Positions 35,618-45,320 of a DNA stretch of 64,000 nucleotides are shown here, piece by piece. Under the pieces are notes generated by a model that worked only from the letters and a program-made list of their open reading frames with translations, did no database searches and was not told the DNA's origin. A program made the translations under genes and the position numbers. Origin of the DNA: Cloacibacterium caeni (GTDB taxonomy: Bacteria > Bacteroidota > Bacteroidia > Flavobacteriales > Weeksellaceae); assembly GCF_907163125.1 (NCBI RefSeq), contig NZ_OU015319.1, positions 1,240,001 through 1,304,000 on the forward strand. Reading direction: 5' to 3'. The first letter of the stretch is position 1. Each line of letters begins with the position of its first letter.

Positions 35618-37777
35618 CTATTTAATTGGCTTTAAAGAAATAGCATAACCACCACTTCTTGCAAGGTGAACCTTAATTTTAGAACCATTGGTTACTACTT
35701 TTTTGTAAATATGATAAGCTTGCGGATTTTTTTCGTAATCAGCATTTTTACCATCTTCGTAAATAATAGCTTCATATTTTTTTCCTTTTTCTAAGAAAGA
35801 AAAATCTACAGTGAAATCTCTAGCATATTCGTCTGTAACACCTCCTACAAACCAATTTTCTGAACCTTTCGCTTTTCTAGCAGTGTGAATATAATCCCCT
35901 GGTTCGGCTGATAAAATTTTGGTATCATCCCAATCTACCGCTACATCTTTGATGAACTGGAAAGCATCTAAATGTCTTTCGTAGTTTTCTGGTAAATCAC
36001 AAGCCATCTGAAGTGGAGAATACATCACCACATATAATCCTAATTGTTTAGCTAAAGTAGTATTGGCAAAATTTTTACTGTTAGCATCATAATAATTGTA
36101 TTGTGTTTGGAAAATTCCTGGAGTGTAATCCATTGGTCCACCCATAAATCTTGTAAATGGCAAAATGGTAGTATGGTCTGGATTGTTTCCTCCCATTGCT
36201 TCGAACTCTGTTCCACGAGCAGCTTCTGCAGCAATCCAATTCGGATAAGTTCTGCTTAAACCACTAGGACGAACACTTTCGTGAGAATTAACCATGATTT
36301 TATATTCTGCAGCTTTGTCTACTACTCTTTGATAATGGTTAATCATCCACTGAGAATAGTGATGTTCTCCTCTAGGAATAATATTTCCTACGTAACCCGT
36401 TTTCACCGCGTCATAACCATGTTCTTTCATCAATTTAAAAGCTGGATCAAGCCATCTTTCGTAATTGGTTGCTGAAGCAGATGTTTCATGGTGCATTATG
36501 AGTTTCACATTTTTAGAATGTGCGTATTCATTGAGCATTTTAATATCAAAATCTGGATAAGGTGTAATAAAATCAAAAACAAATTCTTTCGATTTTCCGA
36601 ACCAATCTTCCCAACCTTCGTTCCAACCCTCTACCAAAACAGCATCAAAGCCATGTTTAGAAGCGAAATCGATGTATTTTTTTACATTATCATTATTCGC
36701 AGCGTGTGTTCCGTTTGGTTTCGTTTTAGAATAATCTGTTACGCCAAGATGTACATTATCGATATTGGTATAATTCCAAGTTCCACGGTTTGGAACGAAC
36801 ATTTGCCACCAAACTCCAATATATTTCACTGGATGAATCCAAGAAGTATCCGTATATTTCGTTGGTTCATTTAAGTTAAAAATCATTTTAGAATCTAGCA
36901 CTTCTTCTGCTTTTTCTGAAACGATTACGGTTCTCCATGGTGTTACTGCAGGAGTTTGCATATAACCTTTTGCACCTTGAGCATCTGGAGTAAGATGGGT
37001 TTTGAAATCAAAATTTTCTGAATTTACTTCAAGTTGAGAAGCGGGATAATTGATTACAGCAGCTTCTGCAAGGTTTATGTACAGTGGTTTTTCTTTACCA
37101 GAAACCTCTTTTTTTAACATAAGAGGTGATTGAACCGCATTTTTAACCAAAGTTTGAGATGCGTTACTATCAAAACTGCTTTCCCATTTTGTAGAAATCT
37201 GAGAAACCAAACTGGTTGTAGGTTTATATTCCTGGGTGTCATAATCTGCAGGAACCCACCAAGATTTTAAATCATAAGGAAAATTAAATTCAGTATCTTC
37301 TTCTTTTACAACGAAATAATTAAGATTTTTCTGTTGAGGAAACTCATATCTGAAACCTAAACCATCATTAAAAAGTCTGAACTTAACGATGATTTTTCGG
37401 TCTTCATTGGGTTGATTCAATGTAACCGAAAGTTCGTTGTAATGATTGGTATAATATTTTTTTTCTCCAAGAACGGGAGCCCAATTTTCGTTTTTAGAAT
37501 CTCTGCTTTCTGCAATTTTTTCGAAGTCAGAATTGAGATTTTTACCATCTGGAAGTTTATTGACATTATCAAAAGCGATGGTATTATCTTTAAGCAATCG
37601 AAGACCTAGTTTAGAATCTTCTATGACTGTTTTTCCTTTATAATTCAGATGATAATAAGGAACTCCATTTTTCAGTTGGAAATTCATTTCGAAATTTCCG
37701 TTAGGAGATTTAAGTGTTTGTGCATTAAAAATAGAACTTGAAAAAAGCAGAGCAAAACACCATTTAGCGTATTTCAT
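35618..37777 (-). CDS. susB: GH97 family glycoside hydrolase (SusB-like alpha-glucosidase)
   Basis: Exported calcium-dependent alpha-glucosidase of 719 residues from ATG 37777; the longer frame begins at a TTG and lacks a sensible signal peptide start. The signal peptide ends at FNAQT (about residue 20). GH97 marks include LIMHHETSASATNYERWLDP (about 455), MVNSHESVRPSGLSRTYPNW and RGTEFEAMGGNNPDHTTILP; the Glu residues in HHET and NSHES fit calcium-ligand and base positions of inverting GH97 enzymes. It removes glucose from maltooligosaccharides in the periplasm. A dyad lies upstream at 37840-37862. Confidence 0.93.
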   Translation of the reverse strand: MKYAKWCFALLFSSSIFNAQTLKSPNGNFEMNFQLKNGVPYYHLNYKGKTVIEDSKLGLRLLKDNTIAFDNVNKLPDGKNLNSDFEKIAESRDSKNENWAPVLGEKKYYTNHYNELSVTLNQPNEDRKIIVKFRLFNDGLGFRYEFPQQKNLNYFVVKEEDTEFNFPYDLKSWWVPADYDTQEYKPTTSLVSQISTKWESSFDSNASQTLVKNAVQSPLMLKKEVSGKEKPLYINLAEAAVINYPASQLEVNSENFDFKTHLTPDAQGAKGYMQTPAVTPWRTVIVSEKAEEVLDSKMIFNLNEPTKYTDTSWIHPVKYIGVWWQMFVPNRGTWNYTNIDNVHLGVTDYSKTKPNGTHAANNDNVKKYIDFASKHGFDAVLVEGWNEGWEDWFGKSKEFVFDFITPYPDFDIKMLNEYAHSKNVKLIMHHETSASATNYERWLDPAFKLMKEHGYDAVKTGYVGNIIPRGEHHYSQWMINHYQRVVDKAAEYKIMVNSHESVRPSGLSRTYPNWIAAEAARGTEFEAMGGNNPDHTTILPFTRFMGGPMDYTPGIFQTQYNYYDANSKNFANTTLAKQLGLYVVMYSPLQMACDLPENYERHLDAFQFIKDVAVDWDDTKILSAEPGDYIHTARKAKGSENWFVGGVTDEYARDFTVDFSFLEKGKKYEAIIYEDGKNADYEKNPQAYHIYKKVVTNGSKIKVHLARSGGYAISLKPIK

Positions 37778-37839
37778 TTCGTAATTTTTTGAAGGTTTAA
37801 AAGTAAAAAAACTAAGGCTAAAAAGCAACTGTTTAGTCT

Positions 37840-37862
37840 ATGAAATATATGTTTTATTTCAT
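37840..37862. promoter_or_regulatory. Candidate operator dyad upstream of susB
   Basis: Inverted repeat ATGAAATA-N7-TATTTCAT, 62 bp upstream of the GH97 ATG and directly after the terminator of the susCDEF part. No bound factor is known. A similar dyad is at 51066-51086. Confidence 0.3.
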
Positions 37863-37888
37863 AAAAAAGCCGCAAAAAATGCGGCTTT
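37863..37888 (-). terminator. Terminator inside the sus-like locus, after the susF-like gene
   Basis: Perfect 8-bp stem AAAGCCGC/GCGGCTTT with a 7-nt loop and a T-run on the minus strand, 26 nt after the susF-like stop. It divides the locus into susCDEF and enzyme/transporter transcripts. Confidence 0.85.
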
Positions 37889-37914
37889 AATATGGTTTAG
37901 TTGTTTATAATCAA

Positions 37915-39321
37915 TTATTTTTTAACGAAAACATATCTTCCGTCGATGTCATTGAAATAAACATCATAAGTACCTGCGTTTAAAGGAATATTTGCACCTC
38001 CTTGAGTACCTTGACCAGAGAATTCTGCAGCAGCTCCCCAGTTAATATCCCAAGTACCATTAGCTCTAAATTTAGCTTCACCATTTGATGACACTACTAA
38101 ATCTTTAATAAACCATTGGTGAGGATCAAAACTAGATTGTGTAAGTACAGTGCTTCCACTCCATCCGTTTAAATTACCTGCTATATCAATAGAACTGTAA
38201 GTAGTCATAGCTCCTGAATATGGAGTAATAGAGTAAGTTTTAGCAAGAATATCTACCTCAAAAGTATAATATCCTGCAGTAGAAACTGTAAATGGTTCTG
38301 GTTCACCACCATCACTGTTTGCAACAACTCCTCCTTTTAACCCCCATTGTGGTTGCCATGTATTGTCTCCTAAGATTTCTAATAACTTAAACATACTTGT
38401 TCCAAATTTTCCTGTGAAGTAAAATTTATTGGTATTTGATGCATCTCTGTAAAGAGCTTGGTTATTATTATTCGTATTCCAACCTGCAGCAGTAGCATCA
38501 CCTACGAAGAATAGATTTTTGAACGCAACATAAGGTGTTACTTTAATTGTTACTACATCTGAAACTTTTTTTATTTCTGTTACAGTTTTTGTAACAGCAG
38601 TAACTCTTACATCAATATCTGTTGCTACATTTGCTTGAGCACCAGCTTTTAGAACAGCATCATTAAGTGATTTATTTGTCCAGTCTAGTAATTTTATATT
38701 ATTTACTTCACCAGAAGCTATAAAATTTTCTGTACCAGATAAAGCTATTTCTACTAAATATTTTACATCTACACCATATGATGAATAATCTGCCCATACA
38801 ACTTTAGTTACAATTCCTTGAGCATTTTTACCATCTAAAATAAAACTTGATCCTGATGAAGGAGAAGTAATTACAGGAACAGAAACTGGATAAGGAGTAA
38901 CAGTAAAGGCAATAGTATTAGAAACACTAATATCCGTTCCTGTTCCAGCAGTTTGAATTCGTAAGTACATTTGCTTTGATGCATAAGGAGAATATCCTGC
39001 TTGCAATAAAGCAGTATTCAACTCCCCAATTGTAGTTTTATAATTATTTGTAGTTGTACTAGCTAATGTTATTGTCTTTGCAAAATCTGAAGTATCAGAA
39101 AAAACAACATTATATTTATTAGTAGTTCCAAATTTCTCCCATACTAATTGAAAAGGGTTATTTTCCATAGTAGGATACAAAACATTGCTTCCTAAAGTAG
39201 TATCATACAACTTAAATGAAGGTGCCTTTGTTGTCCAAGTAACATCATTATCATCTCTACAAGACTGTAAAAAGAATGAAAAGAGTGTTGTTATAAATAA
39301 AATTCTTAAAATATTTTTCAT
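37915..39321 (-). CDS. susF: SusF/SusE-type outer-membrane starch-binding lipoprotein
   Basis: Surface lipoprotein of 468 residues. The signal peptide ends in a lipobox (FFLQSCRDD, Cys about 21). An N-terminal SusE-like Ig-type domain is followed by a second such domain (about 145-262). Two CBM-like starch-binding modules follow (NLFFVGDATAAGWNTNNN and the second starting about 373 with SSIDIAGNLNGWSG). Aromatic residues WQPQWG and INWGAA fit sugar-binding platforms. The family holds starch at the cell surface without cutting it. Confidence 0.85.
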   Translation of the reverse strand: MKNILRILFITTLFSFFLQSCRDDNDVTWTTKAPSFKLYDTTLGSNVLYPTMENNPFQLVWEKFGTTNKYNVVFSDTSDFAKTITLASTTTNNYKTTIGELNTALLQAGYSPYASKQMYLRIQTAGTGTDISVSNTIAFTVTPYPVSVPVITSPSSGSSFILDGKNAQGIVTKVVWADYSSYGVDVKYLVEIALSGTENFIASGEVNNIKLLDWTNKSLNDAVLKAGAQANVATDIDVRVTAVTKTVTEIKKVSDVVTIKVTPYVAFKNLFFVGDATAAGWNTNNNNQALYRDASNTNKFYFTGKFGTSMFKLLEILGDNTWQPQWGLKGGVVANSDGGEPEPFTVSTAGYYTFEVDILAKTYSITPYSGAMTTYSSIDIAGNLNGWSGSTVLTQSSFDPHQWFIKDLVVSSNGEAKFRANGTWDINWGAAAEFSGQGTQGGANIPLNAGTYDVYFNDIDGRYVFVKK

Positions 39322-39348
39322 TTTTATAAACTTAATAGTTAAAAAGTT

Positions 39349-40482
39349 TTATTGTTTTTTAATAGTATAAATTCCTCCTTTCAAGTTAACCGTAATCTTA
39401 TAAGAAGAACCATCACCAACAAATTTAATATTTCCATTATCTCCTTTTGGAGCAAGGAACCCTGAATTTCCTGTTGAAGAAATATCTCCCCATTCTAAAC
39501 TTCCCCAAGATTTTTGCCCAATAATTTTAAATTCTGTATCAGCTACTAATGTTGTTACAAATTCATATACTCCTGTTGAAACTTTAGTCATAGTAAGTGC
39601 ATTGGCTGCATCCCAACCATTTCCTCCTACATTACCAACTAAATACACCTCAGCAAAATCATAACCAAAAATTGGTGAAGCTACTGCTGTAAGTGATTTA
39701 ATTTCAGAAGTTGCATCAATTGTAACTTTATAAATTCCTGTATCGCCAGTAAACTTCATATTTTCATCATCCCCAGCTGCTTTAATGATATTAGAAGAAG
39801 CTTGCTTAAAATATTTATAAGCATCTTTTATACCATCAGCATTAATACTATAATTAGTTGGATTCCAATCTTGTTGTCCTAAAAATCTAAAGTTTTTATC
39901 TTTTTCTAGATAAGTATAAATTGTAGAAAAATTATCAGATTTATAAAAAAGCTGAGCACTTCCAGCGTTCCAACCAACATAACTTGCTTCTCCTACTATA
40001 TAAAAATCAGGATAAGATAACTTATAAGGTGTAATTTTAACAGATGTTATGTTAGATGTAGAAACCATAGAATTGTTAGTTCCCAAATAAGAAATAACTC
40101 TTATATACATAGTTCCTTCTACATAAGGTGTTAATCCAATAGAAACTGCAGCAGTATTCATTTGTTCTGCTGTAAAAGTAGAAGTTCTAGTAGACTCTTT
40201 TAAAGTTGTTAATGTAAAAGGTTTTGTGAATTTATTATCAGCAGAAGCTTCAACTCTATACTGAATTTCTGTAGGCACAGAATATTGAGTAGCATCCCAA
40301 AACACTGACAATGCAGGATTTTTAGGAAAATTACTATCTAATACTATTTTATCAGTTGATAAATCTACAACAATTGGAGCTTGCTTAGTCTCAATCATTG
40401 TATCATTTCTATCATCACAAGCAATTAAGCCTATTATGGCAATAATTGCAAAAGCTATTATATTAAATATTTTTTTATTCAT
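39349..40482 (-). CDS. susE: SusE-type outer-membrane starch-binding lipoprotein
   Basis: Surface lipoprotein of 377 residues. The signal peptide ends at a lipobox IGLIACDDR (Cys about 22). A SusE-domain follows (about 35-160), then two starch-binding CBM-like modules starting YPDFYIVGEASYVGWNAGS and FAEVYLVGNVGGNGWDAAN. It is second in line after susD and shares architecture with the next gene, suggesting duplication. Binding of maltooligosaccharides is inferred from the family and locus. Confidence 0.87.
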   Translation of the reverse strand: MNKKIFNIIAFAIIAIIGLIACDDRNDTMIETKQAPIVVDLSTDKIVLDSNFPKNPALSVFWDATQYSVPTEIQYRVEASADNKFTKPFTLTTLKESTRTSTFTAEQMNTAAVSIGLTPYVEGTMYIRVISYLGTNNSMVSTSNITSVKITPYKLSYPDFYIVGEASYVGWNAGSAQLFYKSDNFSTIYTYLEKDKNFRFLGQQDWNPTNYSINADGIKDAYKYFKQASSNIIKAAGDDENMKFTGDTGIYKVTIDATSEIKSLTAVASPIFGYDFAEVYLVGNVGGNGWDAANALTMTKVSTGVYEFVTTLVADTEFKIIGQKSWGSLEWGDISSTGNSGFLAPKGDNGNIKFVGDGSSYKITVNLKGGIYTIKKQ

Positions 40483-40500
40483 TTTAATTATGCTTTAAGA

Positions 40501-42111
40501 TTAATATCCTGGGTTCTGTTTCAAATTTGGATTCATAACTAATTGATCATAAGGGATAGGATATAAATTAATTGTACTAGGTAAAGCACTACCATTTACA
40601 GATCCTTTCCAATTCCAAACATACTGACTTCCTTCTAACATATGAAATCTAATTAAGTCTTGTCTTCTATGAGCTTCCCAATACAATTCTCTTCCTCTCT
40701 CATCTATCAAAAATTTAGAATTAATAGCCGCTGCTGTAACATCTGGAACGCCAGCTCTTTGTCTAAGTTTATTCAAATTACCAAGAACTGTAGCATCTAA
40801 ACTACCTGCTCCATTTAAAGCACATTCAGCAACCATTAAATAAGCGTCAGACAGTCTAAACATTGGAAAATCGGTATCCACAAAATTACTACCACTTCCT
40901 CCTGCAATATAACTACCATCTCTTCTAATATTCGTAAATTTTGTAATTCTATAGCCTTGTCTATCTTTAGATAAATCGGTAATAAATTCTATTAAACCAT
41001 CTCTTTTATCAAACATTGCTCTTTTGTCTGTCGAAGAAAACAATGAAATAAATTCTTTAGTTGTTTTATTACCTCCCCATTGTCCCGAAGAACCTAAATA
41101 AAATGCAGGTTGTAAATCAATATTATCTGTTTTACCGATGCCTGCTGCATTAATCAAGTAAGTCATATTACCATAAGATTGTGAATGATTAGGATCTGAG
41201 ATTATTGGGAAAATAATTTCATTTGAGAGATTATTGTCACCTTTAAATGTATCTGCAAAATTACTATCAATTGTATAACCCGCATTAAGAACATAATCAT
41301 CTAAAGCCTTTTTGCAATCTGCATATCTAGTTGTACCAGTATAAACTCCAGCATTAAGATAAAGTTTTGCTAAAAGCATACCTGCAGCAGCTTTATCTGC
41401 TCTACCATATACACTTCTTGCGGGTCTTAATAATGGAATTATTTCTTTCAATTCGCTTTCAATAAAATTAAAAACTTCAGTTCTTGATTTTACTCTTGGT
41501 GCTTTAATACCTGGTAAATCAGATTCATCTATAAAAGGAACATTTCCAAAATTATCTATTGCATGATAATAGTGTAGGGCTCTTAAGAATCTAGCCTCTG
41601 CTCTATAAAATTTAACTTCAGTTTTTTGTGCATCAGTAAGATTTCTAGCTTCTATCTTAGAATCTGTAGCTTCTCTTATAAATTCATTGTCTTTTGCAAT
41701 GCAAGTAAATATTCTATAAAAGAAATTTTTTAAAACATCATTAGATGAATTAATGTCAACAGAAGATAATTCAATCATTCCTGCATCACCTTCCCAGCTG
41801 TTTTTAGCTTCATCAGTAATTAACTCTTGTGTACTCCACAAAACTCTAAAATAATTAGATTTACCTCCATCAAAGCCTTGTAAATCAGAAGCATCAGTAG
41901 TTTCTCCATTAGGTCCACCTTGTCCTGCAAGACTTAATTGAGCATATAATTTTGCATTTAAAGATTCATAAGTACCGAAAGGATTATTGGCAAACTGTTC
42001 TTCTACAGTAACTCTACCATCTTCTGGCACTTGCTCTAAATCATTAACACATGATAGTGAAAGTAATGAAACCCCACTAAGCAAAAATATTTTATAAAAT
42101 TTATTTTTCAT
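40501..42111 (-). CDS. susD: SusD/RagB-family outer-membrane glycan-binding lipoprotein
   Basis: Surface lipoprotein of 536 residues. The lipobox is SLLSLSCVND (Cys about 21). The SusD helical TPR fold is suggested by AEARFLRALHYYHAIDNFGNVPFID (positions about 170-194 hold RFLRALHYYH), VYGRADKAAAGMLLAKLYLNAG and the C-terminal RGRELYWEAHRRQDLIRFHM and INLYPIPYDQLVMNPNLKQNPGY. It acts as the lid of the SusC transporter, binding maltooligosaccharides. It lies 15 bp after susC, the usual pair order. Confidence 0.95.
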   Translation of the reverse strand: MKNKFYKIFLLSGVSLLSLSCVNDLEQVPEDGRVTVEEQFANNPFGTYESLNAKLYAQLSLAGQGGPNGETTDASDLQGFDGGKSNYFRVLWSTQELITDEAKNSWEGDAGMIELSSVDINSSNDVLKNFFYRIFTCIAKDNEFIREATDSKIEARNLTDAQKTEVKFYRAEARFLRALHYYHAIDNFGNVPFIDESDLPGIKAPRVKSRTEVFNFIESELKEIIPLLRPARSVYGRADKAAAGMLLAKLYLNAGVYTGTTRYADCKKALDDYVLNAGYTIDSNFADTFKGDNNLSNEIIFPIISDPNHSQSYGNMTYLINAAGIGKTDNIDLQPAFYLGSSGQWGGNKTTKEFISLFSSTDKRAMFDKRDGLIEFITDLSKDRQGYRITKFTNIRRDGSYIAGGSGSNFVDTDFPMFRLSDAYLMVAECALNGAGSLDATVLGNLNKLRQRAGVPDVTAAAINSKFLIDERGRELYWEAHRRQDLIRFHMLEGSQYVWNWKGSVNGSALPSTINLYPIPYDQLVMNPNLKQNPGY

Positions 42112-42126
42112 TTCTATTAAATTAAA

Positions 42127-44958
42127 TTAAAAATCAAAGTTTACACCAAAAGTAAATGTTCTTGATCTTGGAAATAAATTCCAATCAATACCTACTTCTG
42201 GATCTAAACCTGAATAATCAGTAATTGTAAACACGTTCTGAACAGAACCATAAAATCTAAACTTTGTTTTAGTTCCTAAGAAATTATCAAAAACATAACC
42301 AGCAGTTACATTGTCTAATTTCATAAAAGATGCTTCTTCTAAATATAAGTCTGAGGCAAATTGAATTTGCCCAGGAGGATTTACAAATCCTGTTTGATCA
42401 TAATATTTAATTGTGTTATTTACAGCACCAAAACCATCAGAATCTATAAATTTCAATGTTGCATATCTTGCTTTAACGTTGTTAAATGCATAATTACCTA
42501 CGCTTGCTCTCCATACAGTTCTTAAATCAAATTTCCCCACTTGTAAAAAAGTATTCCACCCAAAAGTAAAATCTGCAATTGGTGATTTACCAGTAAGATA
42601 TTTATCATCTGCTGTAATTTTACCATCTCCATTTATATCTGCAAATACACCTTCTAATGGTTTACCATTTGTATCATATACTTGCTTATATACATAATAC
42701 TCATATGGTATTCTACCTGCGCTTAGAGATTGAACATAAGGATTTTCAACCAACCCATTTAATTGTCCAATTTTGTCATCTATTGTACCGCTAGAATTTA
42801 ATTTCTTAACTTCCATGTCTACCCAACCCATATTAAAACCAACATCAAATTTAGTTTTATTGGTATTTACAACTTTAACATTTAAATCTACATCAATACC
42901 TTGAGAATCCATAGATGCAATATTACCATCTACTTTACTGTCTAGATTAGCACCTGCAGGTAAAAATGAGTTGTATAAAAGATCATTAATTTCTTTTCTC
43001 CAATAATCTACAGAACCAGTTACTTTTCTTAAAATACCAAAATCTAAACCTGTATTATATTGGGTAGTTTTTTCCCAACTGAATGATTTATTATAACTAT
43101 TTGGATTCATTGTAGCAATATAGGCAGGTAAGGTATTATTACCATTAGGATACAATACATAATTTGTAAAAGAACTATTAACTGTATTATAAACAGCAAC
43201 CGTAGGGTACCAACCTCCAACATCTTGATTACCAGTTACACCCCAACCCATACGCAATTTCATCTCACTAAAGAAATTATTATCTTTTAGCCAATCTTCT
43301 TTCTTCATTTGCCATGCAAAAGCTGCAGAAGGAAAAATTTCCCAAGTTTGTTCACTTCCGTTAAATCTAGAAGAAGCTTCGCGTCTTGCTGTAATCGTTA
43401 ATAAATATTTATCAACAAATGTCATATTAGCTCTTCCAAAAAATGAAATTAAAACACCTGTATCTTTGTAAAAACCTTTATTGGTAACACTTTTTACAGG
43501 ATCATTTAAATCCCTTGCGTAAGTACCATCATTTCTTAGTTTTTGGTAAGTATAACCGCCAGTAAAACCTAAATTAGTAATCACCCCAGATTTGAAATCG
43601 CTTTTATTATATTTAAAATATAAATCTAATGACTGATTATTTCTTCTTTGGTTTGCAATATCTGCATAAGCTATTTGATTACCAGTACCAGAATCAATAG
43701 CAGTAAGGTAAGCCTGATTATTATTAGTAGTTTCTGATTCTGTATATTCTAAACCAAGATTTGCAACAGCACTAAGTCCTTTTACAAAAGGTATTTTATA
43801 TTCAAATTCTGAATTTCCAATAAATTGTTTTACATCTGCTAAATTCTTTTTACCTTCTAAAGTTGCTACAGGATTTACCAAACCTACGTTTTGAGGTGTA
43901 GTAACATGTCCGTTTCTAGTTTCTAAAAATTGTACAAAACCTCCATAATTTTCGTATAATGGGAGATCAGATGTTACAGGTTTTGTAGGATCCATAGCAA
44001 TTGCTTGTCCTATAGCTCCAGTATCTGCATATCTGTATTTTGTTTGAGTACCTTTTGCATTAAGTGTCACCAATAAATTATCATTTAATAATTTTGGAGT
44101 TAATGAGACACCTGCATTATATCTTTCAAAATTTGATGTTTTAAGAATACCATCAATATTATTGTACCCTAAAGAAACTCTCATTGGCAATTTACCGCCA
44201 AAAACATTTCCTCTTGCACTTATATCCTGAGTGGTACCCCAAGCTTTTTGAAAAATTTGATCTTGCCAATCAGTATTATATAATACTTGGCTACCTGCTG
44301 CATCATTTATACCTAAAATATTATATTTATCTGGCAAACTAGTTTGAACAATCTCAGAAAGCTCAGTCCCAGTATAAACATCAAATTTATCCATTAATGT
44401 ACTCATTTGTACATTTCCTGAATAATTAAATTTCCACTTACCTGATAATCCACTTTTAGTTTTAATAATAACAACACCAGCAGAAGCTCTCATACCATAA
44501 ATAGCAGTAGCTGATGCATCTTTTAATACAGAAATTGATTCTATATCATTAGGATTAATTAAGTTTAAAGGATTACCTACACCTCCTGTTCCGTCTTTAG
44601 TAATAGGAACTCCATCAATTACATACAATGGATCAGTATTACCGTTAAGAGATGATAAACCTCTAATTCTTACAGTAGAACCTCCACCTGGAGCTCCATC
44701 ATTTGTTATGGTAACACCTGCTGCTTTACCTTGCAACATTTGTTGTGTATTAACTACCGCACCTTTGTTAAAATCTTTTTCACCAAATGCAGTTACGGAA
44801 CCAGTTAAATCGGTTTTCTTTTTACTACCATAACCAATTAGCACAACTTGTTCAATGTCTTTTTGTTTGATTGAATCTCTTTGTTGAGCTTCTAGCATAA
44901 TTGTTCCTGCCAATAAAAAAGCTGGAGCAATTTTTAAAACTTTACTATAGTTTCTCAC
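42127..44958 (-). CDS. susC: SusC/RagA-family TonB-linked outer-membrane transporter, GTG start
   Basis: Outer-membrane TonB-dependent importer of 943 residues pairing with SusD for maltodextrins. The start is GTG at 44958: an in-frame TAA lies 24 nt upstream and no ATG intervenes. The signal peptide ends at LEAQQ (about 26). It is followed directly by the TonB-box-like IEQVVLIGYGSKKKTDLTGSV and the plug (MLQGKAAGVTITNDG; RIRGLSSLNGNTDPLYVIDG; SVLKDASATAIYGMRASAGV). The CarboxypepD_reg-like N-terminal domain common in SusC is missing. The barrel ends with GLDPEVGIDWNLFPRSRTFT and TFGVNFDF. Confidence 0.93.
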   Translation of the reverse strand: MRNYSKVLKIAPAFLLAGTIMLEAQQRDSIKQKDIEQVVLIGYGSKKKTDLTGSVTAFGEKDFNKGAVVNTQQMLQGKAAGVTITNDGAPGGGSTVRIRGLSSLNGNTDPLYVIDGVPITKDGTGGVGNPLNLINPNDIESISVLKDASATAIYGMRASAGVVIIKTKSGLSGKWKFNYSGNVQMSTLMDKFDVYTGTELSEIVQTSLPDKYNILGINDAAGSQVLYNTDWQDQIFQKAWGTTQDISARGNVFGGKLPMRVSLGYNNIDGILKTSNFERYNAGVSLTPKLLNDNLLVTLNAKGTQTKYRYADTGAIGQAIAMDPTKPVTSDLPLYENYGGFVQFLETRNGHVTTPQNVGLVNPVATLEGKKNLADVKQFIGNSEFEYKIPFVKGLSAVANLGLEYTESETTNNNQAYLTAIDSGTGNQIAYADIANQRRNNQSLDLYFKYNKSDFKSGVITNLGFTGGYTYQKLRNDGTYARDLNDPVKSVTNKGFYKDTGVLISFFGRANMTFVDKYLLTITARREASSRFNGSEQTWEIFPSAAFAWQMKKEDWLKDNNFFSEMKLRMGWGVTGNQDVGGWYPTVAVYNTVNSSFTNYVLYPNGNNTLPAYIATMNPNSYNKSFSWEKTTQYNTGLDFGILRKVTGSVDYWRKEINDLLYNSFLPAGANLDSKVDGNIASMDSQGIDVDLNVKVVNTNKTKFDVGFNMGWVDMEVKKLNSSGTIDDKIGQLNGLVENPYVQSLSAGRIPYEYYVYKQVYDTNGKPLEGVFADINGDGKITADDKYLTGKSPIADFTFGWNTFLQVGKFDLRTVWRASVGNYAFNNVKARYATLKFIDSDGFGAVNNTIKYYDQTGFVNPPGQIQFASDLYLEEASFMKLDNVTAGYVFDNFLGTKTKFRFYGSVQNVFTITDYSGLDPEVGIDWNLFPRSRTFTFGVNFDF

Positions 44959-44997
44959 AAAAATAAAATTTAAGGATTAATATTCATTTTTCACATC

Positions 44998-45021
44998 GCA
45001 TAATTTCTATTACAATTATGC
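44998..45021. promoter_or_regulatory. Candidate operator dyad upstream of susC
   Basis: Perfect inverted repeat GCATAATT-N8-AATTATGC, 40-63 bp upstream of the susC start. Position and symmetry suit a repressor or activator site, but no regulator lies in the window. Confidence 0.4.
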
Positions 45022-45299
45022 ACTGCTAATTTATGAAATTTTTAAATATTTATTAAATTTATCTAAAAAATGTTAATTATTTATGATAAGAATCAGTGTG
45101 TTTTGTACGAATTAAAAGCTAAAACATTGTAAATCAATTCAATTTCATTTATTATCTCACCAATGAGACAATGAAAGATTTCGCAATATTTCAAACGAAT
45201 GTTTAACAATTTGATATGTTAAGCAAATGTTAAGAAAGAAAATTTTTACCAAAATATTAACCAAGAAGTCAAAATTTTCCAAAAAGGCAAACAAAACCT

Positions 45300-45307
45300 T
45301 ATCTTTG
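45300..45307 (+). promoter_or_regulatory. -7 promoter box of metG
   Basis: TATCTTTG, 13 nt before the ATG at 45321. Confidence 0.6.
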
Positions 45308-45320
45308 CAAAAAAATTTCC

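Larger units (their letters stand above)
44959..45320. other. Divergent spacer between susC and metG
   Basis: This 362-bp gene-free stretch is very AT-rich. It contains the metG promoter (45300-45307), a candidate operator dyad (44998-45021) and a TATTTTTG string that overlaps the susC GTG codon. No ORF, RNA gene or regulator gene is seen. Confidence 0.7.
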
